Source: Ulota crispa (lineage: Eukaryota; Streptophyta; Bryopsida; Orthotrichales; Orthotrichaceae). From it: a stretch of DNA of 64,000 nucleotides. Of this stretch, positions 1 through 12,807 are shown piece by piece; the first letter of the stretch is position 1; each line of letters starts with the position of its first letter. The DNA lies in NCBI GenBank assembly GCA_963920765.1, contig OY987242.1, positions 8,768,789 through 8,832,788 on the forward strand, given 5' to 3'. The notes beneath the pieces were generated by a model. That model ran no database searches and had not been told where the DNA came from. It saw only the letters and a list, made by a program, of their open reading frames with translations. Made by a program: the position numbers and the translations under genes.

Positions 1-719
1 AGGAAATGATCGCAAGTGCGCCTCCGAGAATGATGATGCCGTCATCAATAGACTTGTACACCTGAACAGCAACTTCACTCATGAGCAGCAGATGCATAAC
101 CACCTGGAGCAGATTCAAACTTCATAATTGCCAGTTCCTTCAACTCGTTCCCATACTAGACTACATTCCAATTCTATTATCTGTAAGACAAAACACTAGA
201 AGAGTACTCAAACTCATAATGTATACAGTCGAATACAAAGCATAGTTAGATATAAACAAGCAAGTGTAATCTCAGCCCCACTGAACACCCCTGGTTCAAC
301 TGCATCACTATGAAGAGAACCCCAATGGGGTAGCGTAGCTGTGATATAAATGAAGATAGTAAAGAGCAAGCTTGTGTCTGTCAAAAGCTCATTGAAGGTG
401 GTGGAAGCAATGATCAAGACGAAAGGTGGATTTTCCCCATCAAAATGTTCAATTACATGAACCTGCATAGTTCGTTGACAAACAAAGAGGTATAGATGAG
501 GACATATACGATACATATCTCATTCTCCATGGTGGCCATTCTTGACGAAACCTCAGGCATAACCCTAGAAATTATAAATATCCTAAAATCAAGGGAAAAA
601 GGCCGTGAATGCCAAACCTGTTGAGAGGAAGATGGAATGCAGCTCGGGACGCCCGGTGAGACGAACCTTTGGAGGTTCCAAAGGTGTGACATGATGTCGT
701 ACACGACGAAGAGGGCCAT
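1..719 (-). CDS. Start of an unidentified gene (two exons, continues left)
   Basis: Two open segments on the minus strand join in phase 0. Exon 1 is 719-618, from ATG to CAG before GTTTGG (34 codons, beginning MALFVVYDIM). Exon 2 is 103-1, after an acceptor ending CTCCAG, and runs off the window. The second segment reads VVMHLLLMSEVAVQVYKSID and then a glycine/isoleucine-rich hydrophobic stretch (GIIILGGALAII) that could be a membrane helix. I recognise no family. Support is the matching splice phases and the rise in GC at 640-720. The GC-rich stretch 1290-1800 could be its promoter or 5' UTR. The first exon, and so the start, is uncertain; the second exon is the more likely part. Confidence 0.3.
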
Positions 720-3700
720 CGCCCCCGCACCCAACACATCCTCCCCTCCCTCGCACTTCACTCACTCAACGCATCCTTCTTTCCATTCCTCTGCTTCCCC
801 AAATCACACACCACCGAGTTCAGAATTGTGTGTGGAATGAAGGCGACAAGCATGGCCTACTGCCTCAGCCTGTTCCACATTCCTCAGTTTCCAAAGAGTG
901 AGCCATAAAATGAATTCACCCTAAATTAGAACCCGAAATTCGCTACTCAAAAATCTAGAGTGCAAGTACCTGTTTAGGTCACCTATCAGGTCAGACTTCG
1001 AAGCTTTTGCATTCCAAGTAGTGCATTCTTTTGAACCTCGGAGTCTCGTTCGTTTGGTACCAAGAACATATAAATTTTCGACCAGCCCTACAGATAGGAT
1101 CTCAAATACAGGCAAATTTGGTGTGCCCCTACCATAATCCTGCTTGACACCAGAAACTCAAAATCCCAAAAACCCAAAAACCAGATCGAATGAGGGTGAA
1201 GTATGAGTACCAAAACATGACAATCACTGCAGCAGAGCGTCGATTCACGCCCCAAATAAACAAAACCAGCCAGAACTGATTCAATTCAAGCTGTCAGTAG
1301 CTCATAATTGCAAGACAATGGCCTCGAGTTGGGAATTGTGATGCGACCATCCAGAAGAGGGGATTGCGAAGCCGAGAGGAGGTAGCGTGGCAGTAGGGTT
1401 TTAGAGAAAGCGCCTGTGGGGTGGCGATGAAACCGAGTGGAGAGATTGTGAAAAAGAGAGGCGGAATTGATGGAACAAAGCGCAAAGCGTCGAGTGAGTG
1501 CGGTTGGCTCTTCAGTTTGCGCTTCGTGGCGAAGGGTCGGAGATGTGGAGCACGAATTCTCCACATTTCGTAACCGGAATTTCTCTAAATTTTTTATAAA
1601 AGGTCTTGATCGGGAGTGGGGGCAGTGGTTGTGTGGAGGAGCAGGGCGGAAAAGCGTTGGCGTTGCGTCTTGGGATTTTAGGTAGGGCCCTGAAGCCCCT
1701 GATCCGAGCTGCAGTGTTTTTGTTGGCTTGGAGTTAGGCTGCCAGCTCAGCTGCTGACTGGGCTCGGCTGCTGGGAATTGGCTGAGGGCAGTGAGGGTTC
1801 TCAAGGGTCCTTGCCACGCAGCTGATTGCCCTGCACCACAACAACAGCATTTTTTCCTTATTTTTTACCACTTTTTTGTAGAAGTGGTTAACCTGGTGGA
1901 CATTAAGAATTTTTTATTGTTTTTTCGGTAGTCAAGCGACATGCACCCAATTATGCTAGCTGGTCAGGAAAAAACTGATAGAATCATCCAAGTGTGCGTA
2001 TTCACCTATAGAATTAATAGGGGGTTTTAGATATCTCAAAAAAAAACCATGAACAAATGGACGTGGACAAGTTTTTGTTCAACATGGTGAATATGCCGTC
2101 ACGACCTCAAGAGGTCGTCATCGCTTGTTCACGGAATGACTAGCCAAGTTTTTAACGAATCTTATTCACATGAACAAAATTGGCAGTGCACGGCATATTT
2201 GAAACCCCTTGATATATAGAGAAATTTTGATGGATACTTCCTAAATTTGTAATGTTTGTATAGAAGTATAGATGCACTTGGTTTTTAGAAATTCCATGAT
2301 TTTGAGCATTTGTTTCTTTGTGCAAGTTATTTCCTTCTCCATTTGTGCACATGCTGCTTCTTTCACGTTTTGTTACACTCCTTGCTAGAACCATCACCCT
2401 CATAACATGCTAACAAAACTCTTCCATAGAGGAAAAGCACTAGCATCTCCTCTTTGAGAGTGAAGCTTTTATGAAAAATGAGAAGTTGTGGAGTGGAAAT
2501 AGGAGCCAATGGGAGCACTTTTGCGTGAAGGGGTGTGACTCCCCTTTTGTGGGCAATGGAGAATAGAGAATGAGTTTACCTAGAAAATGGTGGTGCAATA
2601 AGAAAGCAAGTTGCTCCTGCTACAAGAAGGGTGCAAACAAGAAGAGCAAGATGAAAAAGAGACACACATTGGTAAAATCTTCACATGCAAAAACTTCTTC
2701 ATGCCCATTCTTCTCTCATAAAGGTGAAGAAGAATACTTCTTCAATAGAGGGTTTCAAATATGAAATCTTGCCTACAAGTTTCTCACCTCATAGGATTTC
2801 AAGCCACTAGTGAATTATTTTTGTTCACTCACTTGCCTAAAGTCTTAAACACCCGTGAGTTTGCGTGAATTTGCGTTTAGGGTTCAACTTTTGCAACTAC
2901 GCTGCAAGAGCATGACCAACACAAGCACAAGCAGCGCAAGTACAAGGAGCAGGGCAAGAGTGGGAGTAGGGTGGATGGGTGACAACCTTTGTCCACATTC
3001 ACGCTTGTCTCCAAAGCATTGCTAACCGGAGGCACAAAGGTGAATTTATGAAGTTCACTCCTAAGATAAATCATGTTAGGAGTGAACTTTAGAGGTGAGT
3101 CACCTCCTTGTTCACTAGTGAATCCACCGAGGTGAATGGCGACATGAGTCACCAAAAATAGTTGATGTTTGAAACCCCTTAATCTTCATATACTTTGACC
3201 TTTGCAAATCAAGGAGAAAGTGTTATATCCCCATTCTTTAAAGATTGAGAATGCGGTGAAAAAGGTGTTATCGCCTTCTATGTTCAAATTCGTGCGCAAG
3301 ATCAGGTACTAAGTTATTCAATTACAATGCACACAAAGTTGTGTTAAAAGGATGGTTTCCGCAAACAAACCAAAAGTACGCTTTCTACTTAAGTTTTGAG
3401 GCAATGTTTCGGCTGATATCTAGTTCTCTCCTCGGCTGTGCTCCTCCTCGAATTCCATCACCGGAACGTTTTTTTGAAACTCTAACAGCAATTCCTTCTG
3501 GTTCCTGAGCCATTCCGCAGTGGATTTCGTGTCACAGGCTCCGGTGTTTCTGTGGCGAGCATTCAGAAAGAGCTCGTAAGAGGCGATCAACGTCTGAAAG
3601 CCAATCTTCAGAGCCCTCAGTCGACACTTGAACGTCACAAGTCTAGCACTCTGAGATAAGCCACTTCATCGCCATTGACACACAAACTGCCACGATCCAC

Positions 3701-4249
3701 AGTGCCAAACTTGAAACATTCAGAGAACAATAGAAAGTTTTCATGAACGTGCTTTAATTTACTGGTTCATCAAACCTGCTCAAGTGTCAGTACAGGCACC
3801 AGTCGTCGACGCAGCCACTCTAATACTGTAACCCTGTGCTGAAACCCAGAGACCACTCTTCCACCAAGTTCTTAGTTACATCAAGAGCTGCCCTCCACAG
3901 AAACACACACACACAGATGTAACGTAGTTATCCAGGACGAACGATGCACTCTAACTAAGGGTACGTCGTCAGCCACAGTTTCACAATTCAGGAGTATATA
4001 CACGAGGGCCTTGCCACGTACCCAGATGTCACCACACTACTCTACAATCTACGAGGATAGCATGTGGGCCACATACTCATCTACGACAATGCCGCGTGAT
4101 GATCTACATGCTGTACAATCCACACACAAGCATGCTCCACAGAGGTATCGATACCGCCTGCAAATACACTACGTGACCGTAAAAGACACAGCTGGAAAGC
4201 CAGGTAGCATTTTAAGAGAACCGGGCCTGTTAAGACTTTCACAAGCATT
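720..4249. other. Intergenic region without a supported gene
   Basis: No open frame here has a recognisable domain or a clean splice context. A 172-codon minus frame at 1286-1804 lies in GC-rich DNA that may be a promoter or 5' UTR. A short palindrome lies at 3053-3093 (GTTCACTCCTAA and its complement). Positions 3420-4249 are probably 3' flank or UTR of the patatin-like gene. Confidence 0.5.
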
Positions 4250-7200
4250 TTAAGAGAAGAAGCCAAACAGGTCACGGAAGGCGCGTGACCCAGACCTCTC
4301 GGTGTCCCGATACGATGTGGACGAATACGAAGACGAGCAGTTGTACGCATCGCCATACGATGCGTACTGCGTTGGCTCTGGCGTCGCGGTGAACGCTGTG
4401 GACTGGGACTCAAAGCTGGGCCTCTCGTATGCAGCGGCCGTCACTGCGGTATCATATGGTAAATACGAAGATTGGTCGTACCTCGAATCGGCTGAATACG
4501 ACCTCAAAGATCCATGGTGGGATGAATCCTCCGGCCTCCCGTACAACGATGAATACGAGGAGTCGTAGTTGAGTGCACCAGTTTGAGAGCTAGAGTAAGG
4601 AGTTCCATAGGAACTGTACATCCTTGCTCTATACGCCACATCCTCAAATAAGGATGGCATGTATGAGGGCACACGGTCCAAGGTTTCGTACGGGGAGTTG
4701 TAACCCCTATATGAGTTGGCAGAATTGTTGAAGGAATTAGGGGAAGTGGCGGGGTTGTTGAAGGGGTTGTTGTAGGAATCGTGAGAGTTGGAGGAATTGT
4801 GAGAGTTGGAGGAATTGTGTCTCGAGTTAGAGGGATCAGAGGAAAACCGGTACGCAGGGTCGCTGTAAGGAACGTATGTGGAGTCTACCCTACGGTGGTT
4901 GGAAGGGTTTTCGAAATAAGCTGCTCTGGGAATGTAAGGGAATGTGACATACGCCTTCTCTACTTTCTTTTTTACAGGGGCGTCCTCACCGAGCTCCTCG
5001 GACTGGGCTTTTACTGCTGGTTCGACGGGTGCTGCTGATGGCTCGTCTGCAACCTTGGGCACTTCAGGTTGGGCTGCCTTTGCAACAGCTGTTGGAGCTG
5101 GAGTTGGAGCTGGAGCCTCGGCAGGCGCTGGATCTGCCGCTACCGGTGGAAGAGATGATGTTTCCTTTACTTTGGGAGGCGGGGCAAGCGCCACTGCAAG
5201 TGCTAGAGGTTCGGATTTCATACGCGCCTTGCGTTCCTCGGATAGCCATTCTGCAAATCTGCAACACACATCACCTGCTGTCATTGCAGAGCGTATGATT
5301 TGACTTAACTCATTCCTTCGTTTTTGGTCACGTTGTGTGACAAGCAAGGCGTCTGTTTCAACCCCGAAAAGATCAAAAATCCACGGTCTTGGATTAATTA
5401 TATTGTGATAGATGTCGCTCAGAGGTGGCCACATGTTGTATCACCAGAATCAGTCATGAAAGTTGCATGTTATAGGGCAAAACATCATATTAGGTAAATT
5501 GGAAAAACGAAGGGACCGTTTTGTACTCCACCTTAACCTTAAATACAATAAATGTAGGCATAGGTATAGCTCAAAGTTGTAATTATTTGAAATTCTTGGA
5601 GGCAATCATTGAGACTTCACTATTGTATAAGAAAATGCATACTTGTTTTTTTGTAATGTGCTAAATTGTACATAATGACAGAAATAGTGAAAGTCCCAAA
5701 ATGTATTGTTTTTTCCAATTAAGCTCATATGGTGTTGCAAGGATAAATGAGATGGGATTAAACAAAATCCCCTTACATGACCTAAGCAAAACTGCTAAAC
5801 CAAGGGTTTTGTTGCTTAAGAGTCACGTCGTGAAAAATATAACCCAGATGCAACCAAATTTTGTATCGGCAAAATAAGTGAAGAGGTGACCCTGTCCACA
5901 AGACCTTTAATGGGGATGCTCTTGTAGTGCACATATGGTTTAACACTCATGGTTTAACAACTACAATCAACAAGATTCATAACTCAGTCACTCACTCATC
6001 TATTTTTTGCTTTGACGTTCAATTTAGTTTGACAGAAATAATTCATTTGAAAAGATTAAGATTAGTTCATTTCCACTTACAAAACAGCATCTGACTGACA
6101 CTTTGAATCAATGCTAACCATCTACAGTATAATGATTACTTGAACTCTATCCTTTACAGAAAAGGTTTAATAAAACAAGACTTTTGGTCCTTCGAGGGTT
6201 GAAAGAGAAGGAGTACCTGCTCAGAGCCTCCCGGTTGGTTCCACCACTAGGGATAGGGACGAGCTTGCCGGTTAGGAAATTGCGCTGCTTGACTGGCTCA
6301 TCCAGAAGTTGCCGGGCGGTAGTTCTGAGCTTCCTCAGACTGGAATCCGAGGAGTCATCCAAGGATGCCAACGACCTGTTCCGGCTCTCCGTCTGCACAC
6401 CCAACCACCAATAAGTGATCCCAAATAAAATTTTCAACTTAGCTCAAGTGGCTATAAACACTGCTAAAAAGCTAAAATTTTCAAATTTAACACTCTGAAT
6501 CTCACAAGTTTTATAGCTGCATTATTTTTTTGGTAGCAATCCTGCGAAATTTAACCAGTTTAAAGATCGCTGAGCCCCACCATTGTTCATCACCGCAATT
6601 TCACACACCCTTCTCCATGAAGGACCAAGAATTCATAGTTTGAAAATGCCAAAACGCAAGACCAAATCCTCCAGCGCTTAAGTCAAGAAGCCTCCCCAAA
6701 ATATAACAACAGTAGACAAACCCACGTCTTCATCAGACCTCCTCAAAACTGCTGGAAAAGAAAACAGGACGCCCACTTTGGGACTCTTGGCCATTCATAG
6801 CAAACGCTTGTGGAGCTCCACATTGACGGACTTATTGTACGAGAGGGGTGTACCTGAATTCGGAGGTAATTGGAGGAGCACTGCTGAGACTGGAAGAGCA
6901 CGGAGACATTGTGGTCCACCATGTCCGCGCTTGCGTTAAACACAATGTCCACCAAGGGCTTCTCTCCTTTGTTGGCCAGCCATTCGACAACCCCCCACTT
7001 GGCCACGTCCCTGGCGTCATAGCCCACGCAATGCTGGCCTGTGCCCAGCGACAATACCAAGATGTCGCTGTAGGTCTACACAACTCCCCAAACAGCGACC
7101 ACGTCAGAACCACCCCCAACTCTTCAGCTCGCAGTTTAAACCACAAATAATATCTCTAAGAACTCTTAAGGCTAGAAAAAACACTTATAATTCAAATTAT

Positions 7201-10200
7201 ACATTAGAGTACATCACAAGACAAAACTGTTGGTACTAGAATCACTAAAACTGAATAATTGTCCAAAGAGTTGAATAGGATTATAAGCAAATCATGAAAA
7301 CGCTACATGCAGAAGGAATCGTCCTGCCCCTGACCTAAATGTAAGCTAACATTGCCATTGACGACATAGTTCAGTTTTTAACAAGCGAAAATTATATCTA
7401 TACTTACCAAAGGAGCCACTCTGTCAGCCATGGCCCCGCTGGATTGCGACTCCTTGATTGCTTGCGTGATAGCCACATATGTCTGCATTTCCATCCAGAA
7501 AAAAATTACTAAACCTAAGACTGCAAGTGCCGAGGAAACGAACTCCTAAAGTGATATGGACAAGCACTCTTTTGAATCGAAGCTATGATCAACACTAGCG
7601 TGACCTCAAAAGTCGATGGAAACCTAGAACGTCAAGTAAATGGTGAGAAAAACACCGACAAGTTAAACCCTAAAGGACCAAGAGAGGTTCATGGTGTTGA
7701 GTCACCAATTCGGTTGAAACAAAAAACAATAGACTCTAGAAAGTTCTAGTATGACCTAATTCAAAAACTGCGAAGAAAGCAAAAAGCTCAAGTTGGCAGT
7801 CTAGAGTTACGTCATAGCAGCATGGCAAACATACCGGATTGTTGACAACAACGCCACCATCGATCATATTATACTCCCGCGTCTTGCTGGGCTCTTGCGA
7901 GTTGTCTGTCAAGGTAAAATGGATGGGAGGGAAGTACGTCGGCGTCGCTGCGGTAGCTAGGCAAACCGCTCTGATAGGAGGATTGTCAAGAGGATCTCTG
8001 TTTGCCTGTTCACCACAAAATGCAACAGATATTTAGTTTCTACGAAGCTTGAGATCGTTACTTAAAACTCAAACCTGCTTGCTCTTACCACCCCCAGGGT
8101 TTCAAATTTTTCATAATATGACACAAGTTTGAGGTTCATGCTGGAGAGGATGGGCGCTTGCAAACCGACCTGCCAAGACGAGAAGAAAATCGGTTGCTGG
8201 AGCTTGATGTCGAATGCAGGGATGACGATGGAGGTGAGCGCTTTGTCCAGAAGAGGGTCGTCCTCCAAGTGCTGGGTTAACAAGCGCTGCATCCCTTGGG
8301 GTTTGTATTTGGGCCCGTTCAAGGCCATGATTCTACTCCATGTCTTCCCGCCCCTGCAAGCACGTTCAGATAACTCACTTGATAAATTGCAACTGGAATA
8401 ACCTGCATTAATTCTGCTAGAAGGCTATGGAACCTATTGCACAAACTTAAAAAACAATGGTCACAATTGCAAGTTACGGAGCGGCACTCAAGCGCACGAT
8501 GCTCTGAAATACTAGAAAACTAGGACTGGTGTAGGTCTGAGGCTCCTGATGGCCAATCAATTGGAAAAAGTGGCAAGCACTGCAAGGAACGCAATTTTGG
8601 CATATAGAATCATGGGAAAATTCCATGGATACCCCTGAAATTTGCAGTATTTACATAGATACCTCTGCTTCTTCAGAAATTACAGAAATCCTTTGGACCA
8701 AATTTTTCAGGCTTTTGTTTTGTTGTGCATGTCACTTCCCTTCATCCTTTGAGCGCACATTGCTTCTCTTTTGTTTCATTGCATTCTCTTCAACATTGGT
8801 CATGAAGGAAGCATGAGCACAACAAACAAATGCCTAAAAATTATGGTCCAAGGGTATTTCTGTAAAATCTGAAAAAGCAGGGGTATCTATGAAAATATGG
8901 CAAACTTCAGGGGTGCCCATGAAATTTTCCCTAGAATCATTATTATACCAGCGAAGATATTGTCTGTACCCCAGTTTGCATACCTGGCTTGAGCAAAGAC
9001 CTTGCTGGCATGCTTCTGGTAAAAGTGCACGACCTCCTTGGCCGTGAACAGCGGGCGTTTGGAGCCTTCCTTGCTGGGCGACGAGATCATGGAGGTGATA
9101 AGGCCCCCGGTACTTGTTCCCGCTATGATGTCGAAGTAATCCACCAGCCGCACCTCGGGCCCGTCCAACCTCTGCCGTCGGACCACAATCGCAGAGCTCG
9201 TGAGAAAACCGCTTCTGACACTCACAGCCCTAACTTGCAACCGTGCCCTCGTAACAAAAAGTCAGAGAAGTTTTAACAAAAAAGGTGGCAAGCGCAAGCC
9301 TACATTGACCCCCGCTTTATCTACGATGGAATTGACCCCGTCTACTCTGCACCCGCCACCGAATGAACAAAGATACAGCCACTGTAACGATGCGGCGACA
9401 TGGTTAGTAATTCAATGACAGCATTAATTTAAGGGAAATTTTCATGGATACCCATGAAGTTTGTCATATTTTCATAGATACCCCTGCTTTTTCAGATATT
9501 TCACAAATAACTTTGGACCAAAATCTTTAGGTGTTTGTTTTGTTGTGCATGCCACTTCCCTTCTTCCTTTGTGTGCACACATAACAAGAAAGAAGTAGTG
9601 TGTGCAGAAAGGGAGAACGGAAGTGACATGCACAACAAAAAAAATGCTTGAAATTTTTTGGTCCAAGGGTATTTGTGAAATTTCTGAAAAAGCAGGGTTA
9701 TCTATGAAAAGATGGCAAACTTCAGGGGTATCCATGAACTTTTCCCTTAAATTAATCCCACCATAGCAGGTCTAACAATTTGCACAATGTCGACAATTGA
9801 TCTCCACTCGGTCGAAGCACAGAACCACCATGATTTCAGACGTAGAGCAAATCCCGAGCTACTGCGGTGGTGCTCGCGATCGAGCACAGACGACTGGAAT
9901 TAGGGGTTGAGTCAGCTGTCAACGTGCTGGCCAGAATGATGAGATTCTTGCTAGGCCTCTGGTAATGCCTGCCAGCTTCAGAGCACGTCGATCGTTTCGA
10001 TCAACCCAAGTGTTAAATTCAAACCGAAAAATCCTGAATTTTTTTAAGGATCGCAAACCTTGCTGCTCATTGTCTAAACGGAACGAATGCATCCAGTGGC
10101 ACCCACCTGGAGCTGGCCCTCGAGCTCGGCCAGAATGGAGGCCGGGATGAGGCCCCGCACGCCCCCGCCATCGATACTCAAGACGGTCACCCGTTTGCCC

Positions 10201-10265
10201 AGGCGGCCCTTCGGCCCCTCCTGCATGAAGCCAGCCATAGCTGCTGCCAAAGCAGAGCCGGCCAT
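4250..10265 (-). CDS. Patatin-like phospholipase with long disordered C-terminal tail
   Basis: Patatin-like acyl hydrolases cut acyl chains from membrane glycerolipids with a Ser-Asp dyad. Exons: 10265-10107, 9171-8984, 8353-8170, 8005-7835, 7482-7408, 7075-6854, 6392-6217, 5258-4250. All have GT-AG borders and matching phases, giving 727 residues. Visible motifs: oxyanion-loop DGGGVRG at 32-38, nucleophile elbow GTSTG with Ser73, and DGG with Asp226. The patatin fold ends near residue 404 with [10 protein letters not shown] joined to [13 protein letters not shown], as in plant patatins. That join crosses a 958-bp intron. After it comes a tail rich in Ala/Pro/Glu and then Tyr, Ser and Asn, to the stop at 4250; such tails are not part of the usual plant patatin of about 400 residues. 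It has no signal peptide, so is probably cytosolic or membrane-associated. Introns 1 and 2 carry MULE-type foldback elements. The catalytic part is firm; the tail rests on one splice. Confidence 0.88.
5491..5724. mobile_element. MITE, GGTAAATTGG family (reverse copy), in patatin intron 7
   Basis: The left end reads TTAGGTAAATTGG and the right end TTTTCCAATTAAGC. The interior is homologous, in reverse orientation, to 23883-24119: both share a run about timing-like words such as CAAAGTTGTAATTATTTGAA and GAGACTTCACTATTGT. It lies in the intron between exons 7 and 8 of the patatin-like gene. The right end is decayed. Confidence 0.65.
7663..7682. mobile_element. Lone piggyBac-like left terminus in patatin intron 4
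   Basis: TTAA followed by ACCCTAAAGGACCAAG matches the left ends of the elements at 11547 and 62544 at nearly every base. I see no matching right end in the intron, so this is probably a remnant. Confidence 0.4.
8614..8931. mobile_element. MULE-type foldback MITE in patatin intron 2
   Basis: A 318-bp element with long terminal inverted repeats, starting GGGAAAATTCCATGGATACC and ending with the near-complement. It is flanked on both sides by the identical 9-bp sequence TAGAATCAT (8605-8613 and 8932-8940). A 9-bp duplication with G...C ends fits Mutator-like elements. There is no coding capacity. It ends 44 bp from the splice donor of exon 2, and its RNA would form a long hairpin. Confidence 0.88.
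9433..9746. mobile_element. MULE-type foldback MITE in patatin intron 1
   Basis: A 314-bp second copy of the family at 8614-8931, with the same terminal words (GGGAAATTTTCATGGATACC and its partner). The flanks are TTAATTTAA (9424-9432) and TTAAATTAA (9747-9755), a 9-bp duplication with one mismatch. Confidence 0.85.
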
Positions 10266-11069
10266 CTGATGCTAGTGGAAGCTATACACACCAACTTCTC
10301 ACGAAATTCATTCCTTGTCAAAAACAACGACTACTGCAAAGCTGGAGCTCGAGCATGGTATTTGAGGGGGGGATTCTGGACTTCATAGTCTTCACGTCGA
10401 CAAGCAATCCCCGCTTTACCCGCTCCAAACATGCCTCCTGAAACAGGCAACGCAAAGCTTGCTCCCACTACGGAACCAGGACTTCTAGTAATCTAGTCTT
10501 CTACCCAACCTACCCTTGTCCTCTCATCCTTGCTGCTGCGGTGCTACCCATTGGTGGCTGATTCTAGCTAGCAAGGCGGCAGGTGCTCCTCGAAGGTGCT
10601 GGAGCAGATGGAGTGCTGGAGCAGGAAGACCTGGCGACGAAGAATATTTCAACGGCCGGTCAGCGGTTTGCAGATTCTTCCAATTATACGCCGTTGGTTT
10701 TATGCTCTCATGCGTCCCTGCCACTGAGCCAGTCCTGATACTCTGCATGTCTTGATCAGCGTCCAGTATTCTCAGACGTTGCTAAATTTATCAGAATTTC
10801 TGCCAGTTTTTTTCTTATTGCTGCTAAAGAATGTGAAAATATTACAGTATTGAATTTAAACATTTGACACAGTTAGCAGTGTTCTTAGCCGCTCGAGGTG
10901 ATTATGAAATCGCATTTAGGATTACTGGTGCCGACCATCACCAAAGTACCAAACATATGGGGACGTAGATGTTGCAACAAACTCCGAGGACACCTGTGAT
11001 ATTTTATTAGGTCATAGTTGTCCGAAACCTACGTAAACAGCCCGCTCCAGCACGGCACTGAAAATGTTA
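10266..11069. other. Patatin promoter side; no gene seen
   Basis: Upstream of the patatin-like ATG. The first 500 bp are more GC-rich than what follows and probably hold its 5' UTR and promoter. No motif is clear enough to call. Confidence 0.4.
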
Positions 11070-11400
11070 TAAGGTAGGAGGCTCATGAATGGACCATATA
11101 AGGGCTGAAACTGAATTTTGGAAAGTTGAAAATTCTTGAAACATTTTTTTAGTAAATTTTCCTTGAAAGACAAGAGGAATTGGCATCTAATCCAAGTTGT
11201 TTCATATTTTTTGAAACTTTGAGGAGTTAGTTATGAAATTTTGAAGTTGAAGTGGTATAGGGCTCTAAAAGCGCCCACCTCCTTAAATGTACACTACTTG
11301 TACTTTGTTAAAACCTATGAAAAATAACATGTATAACTGGAATAGATTTGAGAAGGTGGGCAATTCTAGAGCCTAGGAGGTTTATGAGCCTCCTACCTTA
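11070..11400. mobile_element. AGGTAG-family MITE, uninterrupted copy
   Basis: The left end TAAGGTAGGAGGCTCAT and right end ATGAGCCTCCTACCTTA are perfect complements over 17 bp. The interior matches, in reverse, the split copy at 57300-58549 (for example GGGCTGAAACTGAATTTTGG). If the outer TA is the target duplication, the ends are AGGTAGGAGG. Confidence 0.85.
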
Positions 11401-11546
11401 CGTGTGTTACCTCACACTCGCAAAAAAACTATTTAGGTGAATTTATGTCGGAATCTTACTCTAGTTTGGGAACATCTACCTTTAGTTTGGAAATATCTAC
11501 CTAAACAATTCACAAAAAATAATTGACAAACAGATGATATTGTTAA

Positions 11547-12486
11547 GCCCTAAAGGACCAAGTGGTTGTTCAATAGCCACTTTGAGAACTCAGATAGGGT
11601 CATATGGAGTCTTATTGGATATTCTCAAAACTGCTACACAAGGTACAAATATGTATCTCCAAAAGAAAATGTAATTTTTTCCCCAATCGGATGCGTGGTT
11701 CAAAAGTTATGTTGTCCAAAAGAAATTGGGCAACTTGGGCAATTTGGGCATCTTTGGAGAATCCTATGCTAAAACTCTCATCAACTTTTGAAATTTGGTA
11801 AGTATGTAACTAGAAAAACATGGTGGACAATTGTCAAAAAAAAAAAAATGGAGCTCTCAAATCACATTCTAAAGGGAGTCAAATTTTGCTAACTACATTT
11901 GGGCAATTTCAAGAAGAAGAAAAAATTCCTCTAACTTTAGGCCCTATTATCTTTCAATTTATAAATCCAAAGCTCTTGAAACTTTTTTTCATATGTCTCA
12001 AATGTTTCTCTCTAATTTTTTATTGTTCAGATTTCAAATAAAAGACTTCTAAATTGCACAAGATATCATGAAAGAATGACTTATGTACTCCCAAGTCACT
12101 AAACCTCCTTGCATTGCAAGGTGATTTAAAATAAGTTAGATTTTATATTTGCATCTAAAAATATATCATGAGTGAACCTAACATCATATATTTGTGAATG
12201 GTCAAAAAGCTCATTTTTGTGTAGGGCAAAAAATTTACTCTAGGAATGCTCAAAGTTTGCTGACCTTGTTTTACATGAATGAAAATAAGTTATTTTTCTC
12301 ACTTCAAACGTTATAATCTTAAAATTTGCATAAAATGGGCTCAAATTTCTTGCACACATTTATTTATTTGTTTTAATATGGTTGAAATTGAGGAAAAAAG
12401 TTTTTGTTTTCAATTTTGGGCAATGCACTAAAAGTTGGCAGTTTCTGAGATTTTTTCTCAAAAAAATACCCTTCGTCCTTCAGGGA
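11547..12486. mobile_element. piggyBac-like non-autonomous element
   Basis: A 940-bp AT-rich element flanked by TTAA at 11543-11546 and 12487-12490. The left end is GCCCTAAAGGACCAAG; the right end, read inward, is TCCCTGAAGGACGAAG. TTAA duplication with CCC...GGG ends is the piggyBac signature. There is no transposase frame. Internal words such as AATTGGGCAACTTGGG resemble the element at 54909-55324. Confidence 0.75.
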
Positions 12487-12807
12487 TTAAATCCCTCTCT
12501 AAAAACAATAGATTCGTCACTAGTTGGATGAAAACTACTCATAATAACTAATTTCACAGATGAAATCGTACATATGCATGGATGATTCTGTCCAATTTTC
12601 TGACTGCCATGCATTATAGGGTGTATCCTCAGGCCCTGGATGATGCAACGGGTTAACTTATCAAGTTGCCCAAACAGTTCCAGTTCCAAAACCTTCTCAA
12701 TATAATACAGCTCTACCATTGACAATGCACCTCTTTCTGTCATGCTTTGCAGAATGCAGAATGCTTAACAGCTCTGGCATGCAATGCTGCTGCTGATTGC
12801 TGACTTA

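Noticed and set aside
1286-1804. 172-codon minus-strand frame
   Set aside because: No domain, no splice support; the composition fits a GC-rich promoter or 5' UTR.
3420-3638. 72-codon frame with helical look downstream of the patatin gene
   Set aside because: It lies after the patatin stop, has no clear acceptor or partner exon, and I recognise no family.
4250-5434. A stand-alone 394-residue gene
   Set aside because: Its first 60 codons are intron; from 5258 on it continues the patatin-like protein with a perfect family match at the splice.
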